A stretch of DNA of 64,000 nt from Marsupella aquatica (taxonomy: Eukaryota; Marchantiophyta): the NCBI GenBank assembly GCA_973895155.1, contig OZ316894.1, forward strand, positions 3,596,001 to 3,660,000, given 5' to 3'. Both the position numbers and the translations under genes were made by a program. Below are positions 12,234 to 22,552 of the stretch, piece after piece. The notes beneath the pieces are model-generated. The model was not told where the DNA came from. It ran no database searches and was given only the letters and a program-made list of their open reading frames with translations. Position 1 is the first letter of the stretch. Each line of letters starts with the position of its first letter.

Positions 12234-13005
12234 TGGTCAACATAGTTTGGCAGATGTAGTGGGGCACACCCGTTGCGCCAAGACATCATCGGGACAGCAG
12301 CAACAATGGCAGAGGCAGCAGCATCACGAACAATGACAAAAGAGGCCAAATATGTTGCACGAGCTTCCTTTGATAGCTTCCCACTCTTCCAAGTTCTCCA
12401 GGATCCCACATGCTTTGTTTACATAATCATAGTTGATCACATATGACTCATGTAACCAGGCACATAACTTTGATACAACACTCTCCAGAACACTTAAAAA
12501 TGTTTCCAAGTATTTGTCTCTCATTGAATTTAAAAATTGCTATTAATAGGGAGATGGGGTCATCCAACTAATTGAATATGTAACAGATTCTATGTGGAGC
12601 CTAAAAGTATTATGCTTCAATCAACAAAACAAATGACTTATGAAAAGTTTCCAAAGATAGATTTTGAATATATAAGATTGAGTGTTAGGAGATGTTCAAA
12701 AAAGTTAGTAGCCTGAGCCAAGTAGTCCCTGTGTAGTGGAGGCGTACCCAACTACAACTATAACGAACTTGATGCATTATTGGATTTGTGAGGGCCGACC
12801 TCCCAAAGGGTCTGGTCAAGTCCTGAATCCATTTAGTTTATGGTCCATCAAGTCCAGAGGGCTAAGGACAGTTTCCTTCCACTAAGTTATTCCAATTCAA
12901 TCATTTAGTATCACTCGGCTACGTTATTCCAATTCGGTCATTTAGGATAACTCTGATATAGAATCTTACACAGTTCTAACTGGCAGTTCGACTTCACAAT
13001 CCGAT
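12230..13005. other. Non-coding stretch conserved between copies A and B
   Basis: Nearly identical to 55,752-56,533 in copy B with a few short indels (for example a 4-bp AAAT insertion in copy B near 56,468). No gene supported. Confidence 0.5.
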
Positions 13006-13209
13006 TTACAGAAGGCACGTTTTTGAAGCCTGGGGATGCTGCTTTTTGTTTGAAGAAGCAACAGTAGATGTTGGACCAGATGAATAGCTAAAATTGTCAT
13101 AGATTTTATATACACAAGAGAGAACCGGGTCATGATTTCTAACAATTGCATTCACTACATCTACCGCCTGATCATCCTTCATATATGTAACGAGAACAAA
13201 TGCGGGCGC
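13006..13209 (-). CDS. Short conserved frame just 3' of the TPR-like gene (copy A)
   Basis: The frame reads PAFVLVTYMKDDQAVDVVNA, then HDPV and KIYDNFSYSSG, and stops at 13,006-13,008. It directly abuts the end of the TPR-like frame, shifted relative to it. Copy B keeps the same frame open with mostly conservative changes (56,534-56,737). It may be a C-terminal part of the TPR-like protein reached by splicing or lost by an old frameshift. No family recognised; there is no convincing independent start. Confidence 0.35.
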   Translation of the reverse strand, partial: APAFVLVTYMKDDQAVDVVNAIVRNHDPVLSCVYKIYDNFSYSSGPTSTVASSNKKQHPQASKTCLL

Positions 13210-14363
13210 TAATCAAGGCTGAAACCCAGAAATTGCACACGAGTTGCTGCAAGAGATTTAGACACTGTTTCATGACTTGCGTGAAAATTATAGCTATGAT
13301 GCTTTCGGGCATTATCGTCCCTCACTATCAAACATGTTTCAGCGTCCCTTCGTGCTCCCTCTTCATCACGCATTAAATATTTTACAAACCCCCTGTGTTT
13401 TCTGCATTCGTAGTCATATCCGATCGTTTTCAAGCTCGACGTCAGGTCTTCCAGAGCTCCATTTAAATCACCTGCCATTCGCTTAAGAATGCCCCTTTCT
13501 GTTAAGAAGAATGCTCGACTCTGGTAAGGTAACACTCTTGTATTGATGACGTCAAAGAGTGCCAAGGCACCCAGGAAGTCTGACCCCTCATCAACCTTCT
13601 GCATTGCTCGGGAATGCAAGGACAACATTAACTTCTCATGCTCAATCATGTCTTTCAATCCCGTCAATTGGAAATCCATATACGTCACTGGTTCCTCTCC
13701 CAGAGAAGGCAGTAACGTTGAGAATTTTGTGTTGGATTGAAGCTGTGTCTGCATAGCCGTCTTACCATCAAGTTGTGCGCGCTCTAGATCCCCCAACAAG
13801 AAACTTACGTAGCCCCTGTGTTTCCAACAATCATACAGCTGCGAGCTCGTATCCGGTACCGGCAAGAAAATTCCCAAAGCATCGGTAAGGTCTTGCAGAG
13901 CTCCGACCAGATCTCCCATCATACGTTTAGCGATGCCTTTCTCTTGCAACACAAACCCGTCGATATAGGGGTTTCCAAACTGATTGATGCCCGACAAAAC
14001 TTCCAAAGCTTCCTTATAATCTGATTTCCAGACCTTCCTTATGAACTCTGCGTGAACCATCCTGAGCCACCCTTCTTCGAATTCGTTCAATTCAGGGTCG
14101 ACGTCGTCCCCATCGCTCCAACCTTCATTCTCGCCTTCATTCCAAGTTAGGCGTTTCCTTGAGTATTCTTCCCAAACGGGATCGTGTTTCTCGGGCAATG
14201 ACCCTACCGACCCTTTGGGCGCCCGATGAATCTCCGAATTTCCTAGCTCATCCTGTTCGTGCTGCCTTGCTAGATTGGACGAAGCAGTCGGTATGCTTTC
14301 TGCAAAATACCCTATTTCAGAAAACAGAAATCCAGGCTCAAACGCCCATTTTAAGGGCATCAT
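13209..14363 (-). CDS. TPR-like repeat protein (copy A, 384 aa)
   Basis: Single uninterrupted frame beginning MMPLKWAFEPGFLF. The N-terminal third is acidic and low in structure, with one SEIHRAPKGSVGSLPEKHD module. From about residue 105 there are helix-pair repeats of TPR type: DYKEALEVLSGINQFG, GDLVGALQDLTDALGIF, GDLERAQLDGKTAM, DLNGALEDLTSSLKTIG and DEEGARRDAETC. TPR solenoids bind other proteins; the partner is unknown. Its paralogue at 56,737-58,410 shares the TPR part closely but has three SKID-type modules where this has one. No signal peptide, membrane segment or catalytic domain is evident. Confidence 0.75.
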   Translation of the reverse strand: MMPLKWAFEPGFLFSEIGYFAESIPTASSNLARQHEQDELGNSEIHRAPKGSVGSLPEKHDPVWEEYSRKRLTWNEGENEGWSDGDDVDPELNEFEEGWLRMVHAEFIRKVWKSDYKEALEVLSGINQFGNPYIDGFVLQEKGIAKRMMGDLVGALQDLTDALGIFLPVPDTSSQLYDCWKHRGYVSFLLGDLERAQLDGKTAMQTQLQSNTKFSTLLPSLGEEPVTYMDFQLTGLKDMIEHEKLMLSLHSRAMQKVDEGSDFLGALALFDVINTRVLPYQSRAFFLTERGILKRMAGDLNGALEDLTSSLKTIGYDYECRKHRGFVKYLMRDEEGARRDAETCLIVRDDNARKHHSYNFHASHETVSKSLAATRVQFLGFSLD

Positions 14364-14506
14364 GTTCTTGCAATAAGAAAAACTCTGATTTGTAGCCGAG
14401 TCACGGTTTTGAGAAAAAATTACTCCTTTGTCATAATTTCTATTCTATGACGTAGTACATATGTCATTGTTTTAAATCCAAGTTAACTCGGTTCAGCAAA
14501 TTTTGT

Positions 14507-14811
14507 GTCCACAGACCATGTTGCTAGATGCAGATGTACATGCCTGGCTGAGACTGGTTGCCTATTAGGGCACCACTGCTGCCAGGGCTGACCACCCTCA
14601 CTTGAGACTTCCAACCAAGACCCTACTGCCATGACCCCCACGCGATGACTCCAGGCCTCTATAGGTCTCAGAAGGGGGTATTTTCTTCTAGTGGTGAGGA
14701 GGCTGGGGAGCGGGTGAGAGTGACCCTAGTGCCCTATGGGTTATTGATCTCAACAATCGGTGTACACCTGCATCTGGAAACCTGGTCGGCATCCGAGTCT
14801 GTGTGGCGCTG
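14507..14811. mobile_element. Fold-back/TIR element, copy A only
   Basis: GACCATGTTGCTAGATGCAG near the left end pairs with CTGCATCTGGAAACCTGGTC near the right end, an imperfect inverted repeat of about 27 bp. AGCAAATTTTGT (14,495-14,506) and AGCTAATTTTGT (14,812-14,823) flank it, a possible 12-bp target duplication with one mismatch, as expected for Mutator-like elements. It lies in the 1.78 kb that copy B lacks, so copy B gives no test of the insertion. No coding frame. Confidence 0.5.
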
Positions 14812-14923
14812 AGCTAATTTTGTTTTTAAAAAATGGTTAGTAGCAAGGCAATATGATATTAATTAAATCAGTACTATGGCTATTTAGTTAAAAAATCATG
14901 GCATGATATAATTTAGTTAAAAA

Positions 14924-16009
14924 TCACAGATTACGAGCCAAACTTGATCCGGTACCTCTTGTGGGTAAGTTGGCTGATGAACCGGCCTCATGCCTGCTGT
15001 GAGAGTATTTCTCATTTGCTATGACGTAAGACGGACGAATCATAACTCCGTCGAAATACATGTCTGCCTTACGTTGTGTAGTCTCCGTCTCCCGCAGAGA
15101 AAAACTGATTGAAATTGGGAAATCTTGGTCTTCAACAAGAAACTCTCCAACATCGAGCTCCATCCAGTTGTCCTGGTCCCATCTACAAATACATGACTGT
15201 TGCTGCCCTTCAAGCAGTTTCGTCGAGGGCTCTGCACCCTCCGGTGTGAAACAACAAGCGGTTTCAACTTCTGCATTACCAGTAGCCTCGAAAGTGAATA
15301 CCACAGGCCCAACATCTCTAGTGAATTCATGGAAGATTCTCCAGGATAGAGTGTAAGCTCCAGGCGAGAGAAAGCACTCTAATCTGCCGGAGATGTGAAG
15401 CCACCAGACTTCTTTGAGATAGGCTACATTAGTGAACCTGGACCCTCGTCGACTACGCTCCAAATCCCAATATCGTCTATCATCTCCCCAAGTAATATCC
15501 AATCCTCGGGCCCCAATCATTTGACAGATTCCTCCAGTTGCCCTGTCCAGCCAGTACTCATATTTGCCATTTTGGAGAAGAACTCCGTTGCACAAAAAGT
15601 CGTAAATCTCCTTCTTTGAACAAGTGCTTCGAAGTACAATTTTAGCCAGAATGCCAGGATAAAAAGGCGGCAGCATTGTTTCCCATACCGAATCAGCGAA
15701 TGATGAAGCATAGAAATTACGATTCACAGACGCCAATCTCGCCACATCCCTTGGAGTTGTCAGGCGGAGAATGCATTCTATGCAACGTTGTGGGAGATCT
15801 CCCAGACGTGGACCAGGAATTTTTGTTTGATCAAGCTCTGCCCCTGCAATCACAACATCCACAACAGGCTCTTCAGCAATTCGAGCTATCTCATGTGAAC
15901 AGTGCTGATCAATTGCATGGTTTGCAATCTGAAGCTCATAGCGCTCGTGTAAGAATTCCTTTGTCATGCGCCCCCATTTTTTGGACTGTGGAATTGAATT
16001 CTCCTTCAC
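14924..16009 (-). CDS. F-box protein with PP2 (phloem lectin-like) domain, 361 aa
   Basis: One intron-free frame. The F-box lies at about residues 68-115 (LGDLPQRCIECILRLTTPRD, then NRNFYASSFADSVWETMLP). The PP2-like lectin domain fills about 140-330: NGKYEYWLDRATGGICQMIG, ARGLDITWGDDRRYW, FTNVAYLKEVWWLHISG, LSPGAYTLSWRI, DNWMELDVGEF and MYFDGVMIRP. This is the plant F-box/PP2 architecture, thought to recognise glycans or glycoproteins and to couple them to an SCF ligase. The first about 60 residues are not recognisable. Family members usually have introns, so an uninterrupted frame is worth noting. It is present only in copy A: copy B joins the flanks directly near 58,333. Confidence 0.9.
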   Translation of the reverse strand: MKENSIPQSKKWGRMTKEFLHERYELQIANHAIDQHCSHEIARIAEEPVVDVVIAGAELDQTKIPGPRLGDLPQRCIECILRLTTPRDVARLASVNRNFYASSFADSVWETMLPPFYPGILAKIVLRSTCSKKEIYDFLCNGVLLQNGKYEYWLDRATGGICQMIGARGLDITWGDDRRYWDLERSRRGSRFTNVAYLKEVWWLHISGRLECFLSPGAYTLSWRIFHEFTRDVGPVVFTFEATGNAEVETACCFTPEGAEPSTKLLEGQQQSCICRWDQDNWMELDVGEFLVEDQDFPISISFSLRETETTQRKADMYFDGVMIRPSYVIANEKYSHSRHEAGSSANLPTRGTGSSLARNL

Positions 16010-16434
16010 TTACATGACCCTTAGCCAAAAGAACAAATATGCTTTCAAAGATCATCAGTAAAATTTACGGCCAAGTGCAAACGAAATGCGTTGGCATACT
16101 TGTTTCGTGAGTTCCTCGAAGTATCAGCAGTGCATTTTTTTTCAACAGCAGGTCTTGAAATTCAAGCACGAAATGTAGAGATAAGCTGGTGGTTCAGAGT
16201 TTTGAGCCCATCAACGCTAAGAAGAGCAGTAGTTATAGGAGACAAATCAACTTTCAATACAATGTACCGACTCAGATTTTGCAGATATTGATGAATAAAG
16301 TAATGCTAAGTAGTTCAAATAATCGTCAAGCTCATGAGTTGGACATCCTAGCACTTCAGGACAGGTAAGCTCAAAATAATGTTTAGGCTAGCTCTGACCC
16401 AACAATAAATAAGCTGGGTAGTGCACTCAATACT

Positions 16435-19400
16435 TCATCTTTTCTAATGGCTCAAACTGCAGCTGGCAATTTTGGGTGAGTGTGAAAGGTGGGATGTGTG
16501 GAGAACAGTAAGTCCCCTTCAAGAACCCAGATGCATGGCCCCCACTCTGGCTCGTTAAATCTTCCCCCATGGCAGAGCTGTTTGGTGTGCACTGGTAGGA
16601 GTGCCCTAATACCAACTCAAAACCTCACAAAACTTCACACAATAGTTGATGCATGAGAAGACATCCATAACATTCAAGAGCAGGCTCATAAGACACAATT
16701 ACCACATCCTTGTTGTAGCAAAATGATTTCACTAAACTTACCTCCTTGCTCTGAGACCGTAGAACTCTTCAGCAAGGTGTCCTCAACCCATGGCCCTGCT
16801 GTAGGGCTTGAGCTGCTAGTAGTCCCTTCCACACCAGGTACTATCCCATGGCTTAAGGTGTCCTCAACCCATGGCCCTGCTGTACTAGGGCTTGAGCTGC
16901 TAGTAGTCCCTTCCACACCAGGAACTATCGCATGGCTTAAGGTGTCCTCAACCCATGGCCCTGCTGAGCTGCCAGTAGTCTCTTCCACACCAGGTACTAT
17001 CCCATGGCTTGGGACATCAAAACCTGCAGAAGTCAACCACTTTCATGGTTTGTGTTTCATAAATGAGAATGGATGATAGAAGCCTATAGCTAAAATTTTG
17101 AAGTGTGAACACATCATTACTACGTTGTCTTGAAAATTAGTCAAGTAAAATCAAGTCACTACTCTTGATCAACATTGTCTGCATCAAATCTTCTTTTTGG
17201 AGATCTAAGGATATGATAATGCATCAATGAATGTGGAGTAGCCTTAATATAACACCTAACTAACATCTACATAAGACTCAATTACCACATCCTCGCTGTA
17301 GCAAAATCATTTCACTAAACTTACCTCGCTGTGAGACCATATAACTCTTCAGCTTGTCCTCAACCCGTGGCATTGCTGTAGGGCTTGAGCTGCTAGTAGT
17401 CCCTTCCACACTAGGTACTATCCCATGGCTTGGGACATCAGAACCTGCAGAAGGCAACCACTTCCATGATTTGTGTTTCATACATGGATGATACAAGCCT
17501 ATAGCTGAGATTTTGAAGTGTAAACAAATCACTACCACGTTGTCTTGAAAATTAATCAAGCGTAAACAAGCCACTACTATTGATCAACATTGTCTACATC
17601 AAAATCTAAGGATATAACAATGCATCGATGATTGTGGAGTAACCTTAACATAGCACCTAACTAACATCTACAAAAGACTCAATTACCACATCCTTGCTGT
17701 AGCAAAACGATTTCACTAAACTTACCTCCTCGCTGTGAGACCATAAAACTCTTCAGCAAGGCGTCCTCAACCCATGCCGTTGCTCTAAGGCTTGAGCTGC
17801 TAGTAGTCCCTTCCACACCAGGTAATATCCCATGGCTTGGGACATCAAAACCTGCAGAAATCAACCACTTCCTTAATTTGTGTTTCATAATCAAGTTTAA
17901 ACAAGTCACTGCTATTCATCAACATTGTCTCCATCAAATCTTCTTCTGGAGTTCTAAGGATATAATTGTGCATCAATGAATGTGGAGTAACCTTAAGATA
18001 ACACCTAACTAACATCTCCATAGAATTTGATCATAAGTGTCTTTGTTCAATTTACACCGTCCATGTAATAACTTTGAACATACCTTGCACAGCAGTGGAC
18101 AAACCTGTATTAGCTTCCTTACAAGCATTAAAGTAAAGATAAGGACAAGTCCACAAAGTACTTTAAATTGTTTGAAGAGTATCTTAAAGCCCATGGTTGA
18201 CGTATGAACCAAATAGAAATGATTACATCAAAAACTATGCAAACAGAATAACTGCATTAAATAGGTATTGGAAAATATGCCGTTCAATGAGTTGGGGTGA
18301 ATCAAGCATGAAGTCAAGTTAGAATGTACACTAAACCAAAATAAGCCTTTAGACAAGAGCTCTACTTCTTTCTTAAATTTCAGGATACAGATTTGAATGC
18401 CATAACTTGGAGGAAAAATTTAATGAGTGAATACCATGTACATGCAACAAATATGTTGCAATGCCAAGTGAAAGCACTATGGCAAGCCCATAAGCTTCAA
18501 AGAAGTCCCACTGTGATCCAAGAACAGCATGGCCGCCCAGCAACAACAGCCAGCTCGCTATAAGGATCCCAGTCCATGGGCTAGGGATCAAACCATCCAA
18601 AACTATCACAAGAAAGGTGTATGTCAGTACATGGAATTCAAAACTGAGAAGTGCTTTCAGCAAACTCTTATGGTGACCTCCAAAATTCTGAAAATGGCAA
18701 GAAAAAATTACAGAGTGAAAGTAAATGCAGGAGAAAAACTGTGATTCAAAATCAGATCTAAAATTTGAAATTGGTGGATGTAACCAGAAAACTACCTGAA
18801 ACCCAAAACTCTCTTTGAACCTTTGTTGCTTCACTGTGTAATTTGAAGGTGACTCCCGCTTCCACTTCTACAGTATTTGAAGCAGAAATATAGACTCTTT
18901 TTGAAAACATGGTAAACAAAGAAGGTTCTTCAAATAAGAGCTCATCTAGTACATTCTCAATCTGCACAAAATGGTAAATCATCATGTGATAAAAATACTC
19001 ATGATAATAAGATATGACTTTTGCCTCCACACATTTACCTTCATTTGCATTTATAGGCCCTGGCAGAATTATTAATAAGGACTTTGACAGAAAAACATAT
19101 TATAGATCAGAGCTTTGAAAGAATGATTTTACTACAAGTTGAATGGTTACCTTCTTGTAATGCAAGATGGTTACATCTGTGCTTCTTTCTGTTTCTGAGA
19201 TTCCAACTTTCAAGGTTGCATTTTCAAGATTAAACCCTCTTACTATACACTTTGGAGACTTGCCTGCATATATGGAAGACATTTTAGTTCCAATAAAACT
19301 AAGTTAATGTAAGCACATCTATAAGATCAATTTGATGGCTGCATGAACATAAGTAGAGCATTTGACAACTTTCAAACCAAAGAATCATCAAAACAACTTA

Positions 19401-21232
19401 CCCAGTTTGAATTTCTTCCCCTACTCCTTTGTTTAAGAGTACTAGGTTCTTTTTGGTTGGTACTCCTTCTATTAATGAAGTCAAAATTGGGCCCTGCCCC
19501 CCCCCCCCCCCCTCCTCCTCCCCTGTCCCCAACCCACAAAAAAAAACCCAAAAAAAAACCGAAAAAAGGGAACTAAAACAACTTACCAGTTAGAAGATCC
19601 AAGATGGTTTGCGGAGATCGATAAACATCTAGTATGACAGGTGTCCAATCTTTTCGGAGCATCCAACATTTAAGGCCTGCATCTGTTTGTAACAACACCA
19701 TTTGTAACAACACAATCTCAGTATAAGATATATGAGACAGCAAGGTCCATCAACTACTCCCTTCCAACTTTGTGTAGAGTAACCCATCCCCTCGAGGGCT
19801 GTAATCCACAAGGGTCGGAATCCAAAAGCGTTGGAATCCCCAAGGCTGGTTAGGCTGAGGGAATTCCAGGCTTTGGCCCCCGAAGAGTGGATGGGTTACC
19901 GACACTTGGCCTGACATGTTAATATCAAAAAAGCTTTGATCCCGGCCACTAACATAGAGATTTAATTAAAACGAGGAATCCCAGGCCAAGTTGGCCACTG
20001 GATATGGCCCCACAACTCTCAACGAAAGCAGGGGGGTTGAATTGCTATTCGTGGACTAATTACAGGAAATCTATCCAGGAGATGAAGTTATGTTTCGTTT
20101 TACCAGTATGTTTGAAGACTGCCACAGAATCCAACTGCATCGTACAATCCTTGTCGAACTTCTGTGCCATTGTCATGGGTTCAATTACTTCCGAATCCAA
20201 GAAGTCTTCCCACCAATTTCCGGTTTGGAGGCCAATTTCAATCCTCTTGTGCAAAACTCTCGAGCCAGGCATATTTGCTCGAGGCTTAATCCTTTCCACC
20301 AATGCTGAGATGCTAGTGCAATTGACAATGAACACCGCATATGGACCGGACTGAGGTTGAAGTTCTTCCACAGCCTTCTTCAATATTGCGATCCCTGCAG
20401 CGTCCACAACAATGTACATCGATTCGCGTTGGCCTTCGCTGCTGCTTTCAACTTCACCAGAAGCTCCACGACCACTGCTTCCACTTGACAGATGACCATT
20501 CCTAGAATCTATCATCAGCTGCTGACTTCCACCACCGCTCCTCTCAGCTGGACAATCACTGGTGGTACTTTCCGAGGTCTCGCTCTGGGTGACTGAACCA
20601 TCTTTATGTTGACTTGGTGGAGATGAAATTGAAGGGTCTATAGCAAGACCATTACCTCGGCCTCCGGCTGATTGGTGACTGGTGCTTTCACCTGCCATCC
20701 CTGGATCGTTAATTGTCACCTTTACATCCTGGGGTGCATCCCCAGTTCTCGCTACTTTAAGGCTCTTTCCTCCACTGGTGGCATCGCGGGTGTGAACTAA
20801 ATCCTTCAGCAAGCGGAAACGAGGTTCTTTACGTTTGAAAAGCCACCAGAACATTGTTATTACAACCACAAAGGCGGCACCAATAATATACGGGAGCACC
20901 CTTATCACTCCAAAGCTTTCCTTTGCCGTGATGGAGGAAATGTCATTCACCAAAATTTGTACTGGGACCGTCAAAACGATGAGCATTATCGGTTTCTGAA
21001 GAAACTGTGCGTATTCTTTCCACAAGGAAGGTGGCTTGCTGTTCGGTGCCATTTCGGCAACAAGCGAACTCCAAGAGATAGAAGGAACCGAATTGCCGCC
21101 AGCAGAAAGCTCCACGTGCTTAGCTCCCGAGGTGAAACCGCCTATGAGCAATCAGGGAACAATCGTAGCTGTCAGGATGATGAACCAAATCGAGATCAAG
21201 TCCAGTTTCAACGTTGGCAGTTCTCCGCCCAT
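16435..21232 (-). CDS. Multi-exon membrane protein of unknown function (copy A, with in-frame TGA)
   Basis: Exons on the minus strand: about 20,088-21,232; 19,587-19,682; 19,151-19,263; 18,796-18,961; 18,435-18,653; then repeated exons 17,726-17,851, 17,325-17,444 and 16,742-17,023; a last exon may lie at 16,427-16,615. Joins are GT-AG and keep frame (for example FKHTG to DAGLKCWMLRKDWTP, and LLHVHG to FDVPSHGIVPG). Exon 1 begins MGGELPTLKLDLIS, has a hydrophobic helix broken by TGA at 21,152-21,154, then two more (IMLIVLTVPVQILV; VLPYIIGAAFVVVITMFW), followed by a long Ser/Gly-rich stretch. Exon 5 encodes two or three further helices (TYTFLVIVLDGLIP; LIASWLLLLGGHAVLG; GLAIVLSLGIATYLLHV). I do not recognise the family. 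If the TGA is real and not a sequence error, the product must start downstream of it or the gene is broken. The exon 4/5 join (AAAG acceptor) is the least certain. Confidence 0.6.
16742..17851 (-). repeat. Tandemly amplified symmetric exons in the membrane-protein gene
   Basis: Three exons (17,726-17,851, 126 bp; 17,325-17,444, 120 bp; 16,742-17,023, 282 bp) are each bordered by CTGCAG| and |GTAAGT and encode variants of FDVPSHGIVPGVEGTTSSSS followed by WVEDTLLKS. All lengths are multiples of three and both splice phases are 1, so any number can be included without shifting frame. The 282-bp exon also holds an internal triplication of a 25-30 residue unit (SHGIVPGVEGTTSSSSP...GPWVEDTL). The flanking introns repeat too (AAGACTCAATTACCACATCC). 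Copy B has a single such exon at 58,662-58,787. Confidence 0.8.
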
Positions 21233-22211
21233 AATGGTCAATATAACACAATGCCTTTTAACGCGATACCTTGTCTATGAAGACCTACCTGCGTGAAGGA
21301 TCGACAGAAGGCCGGTCACAAGCCTGCACAGACATCATGGAACGGCTGACTTCAGATTAGATGAAGGGGAAATCACACGAAACTAGAACGTGTGACCAAG
21401 ACTGAATGTAGGATTAGTCCCCGTCCTGGACTAGAATTTTGAGTTGCCATTTTGAGTTTTGCTAAGGACTTCATTATCGGATCGTTTGACTGAAATCCTG
21501 TATCGTGTGAAATAAAACAGGGGACCCTGTCTATTGTGGGATAGTGGATGAGCAGTCGATTACCCCCCCGATGGCCTTTCCTCGTTCGGTACGCTTTGTC
21601 TTCGATCACGAAACTGGGCAGTTTTCTCAGCCTGTTGCACCAGTTCGACATCATTCATGAAGGATTGAAACTTGTCCTTGCGGAGGGTTCAGGCTGCTAG
21701 TGACCCCAGCTCAGACAGAGAAATCGGTCTAGCTCTTCCCGATTAAGACTCATTGACGCCCTTCAGGCAGCTATTTGATTCCAGCTCAGACATAGAGATC
21801 GATCTCTAGCTCTTCTCGGCTGAGGCTCACTGACGTCATCTCAGCGATCCAAATCGATGAGAGAGATTTATCTTCTTCCCAGAATCCGACCAATTTGAAG
21901 TGTTTTTCTCAGCATGACTATTCCAATGCTGCTCTGTTGATTCACCTCTTCCGAACATGATCAGACGGCAATCCGGTGTTCAGGAGTCCTCAAAAGTCTG
22001 GCTAGTCCTGTACACTGACAGCAACGGGACGTCAGCTCCATTTCGGAGAAGGTCGCATACTCACGACTTTCCTCAACAATGGAAGTGCGCTTCGGCGAAG
22101 TCGCATACTCACGACTTTCCTGCACAAGGTAAGTGCGTTGACAAATCATTTCCGGACTGTTGACAAATCATTTCCGGACTATTTTTTCTGTAGGAGTCGT
22201 TGTCTGAATGG
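20008..22211. other. Single-copy region: exon 1 of the membrane gene and its upstream DNA
   Basis: Copy B's homology stops at 20,007, just short of exon 1 (about 20,088-21,232). Upstream of the start, 21,233-22,211 has an imperfect ~100-bp duplication at about 21,705-21,840 (GATCGATCTCTAGCTCTTCT; CTCATTGACG and CTCACTGACG) and a ~48-bp repeat at about 22,048-22,130 (TCGCATACTCACGACTTTCC twice). ACAAATCATTTCCGGACT then occurs twice (22,140-22,180). No other gene seen. Confidence 0.45.
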
Positions 22212-22484
22212 TCAGTGTATTTTTTAAGGATTTCACATTTTTGCCAGTGGCGAATGTAAAGTGTGTGAATAAGATGCTCAAAAGATTCACTATTTAATTA
22301 CTTTTTTATCATCAGATTTCCTGAGATATAAGACTGGCCGTTAGATTCTGGCTAATGGGACCTGGGATTAGGTGGAACACTGGCTAATGAGACAACAAAA
22401 AAGTAGCCAATTTTAGCCAGAAGTGGCGAAAGACTTTTGGGGAGGTGTAATCTAGTGAATTTTCGCCACTAGAAAACACACTGA
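22212..22484. mobile_element. Short TIR element, ends TCAGTGTRTTTT
   Basis: Left end TCAGTGTATTTTTTAAG and right end CTAGAAAACACACTGA are inverted repeats; an inner pair (GCCAGTGGCGAA and TTCGCCACTAG) extends the symmetry. The flanks (CTGAATGG and TGATGGTG) show no clear duplication. No gene. Confidence 0.45.
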
Positions 22485-22552
22485 TGATGGTGACGCGAAC
22501 ACGCTTTCAAAAGAATTCCAGGAAATTGTAGGAGTAGTGAGGTGGGATATAA

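Larger units (their letters stand above)
9193..20007. repeat. Large direct duplication, copy A
   Basis: Homology to copy B starts at CTGCATATGTGTTTGAACTC (copy B about 26,429) and ends at GGCCACTGGATATGG (copy B end 63,958). Matching blocks in the same order and orientation include about 9,193-12,230 with 26,429-28,017 plus 55,702-55,755, the TPR-like gene, and exons 2-6 of the membrane gene. Differences: copy A has an extra ~160 bp (about 9,655-9,815, bordered by TTTA), an extra TIR element (10,237-11,463), an extra ~1.78 kb with the F-box/PP2 gene, and two extra membrane-gene exons. Copy B has the CACTA and Helitron insertions. Confidence 0.9.
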
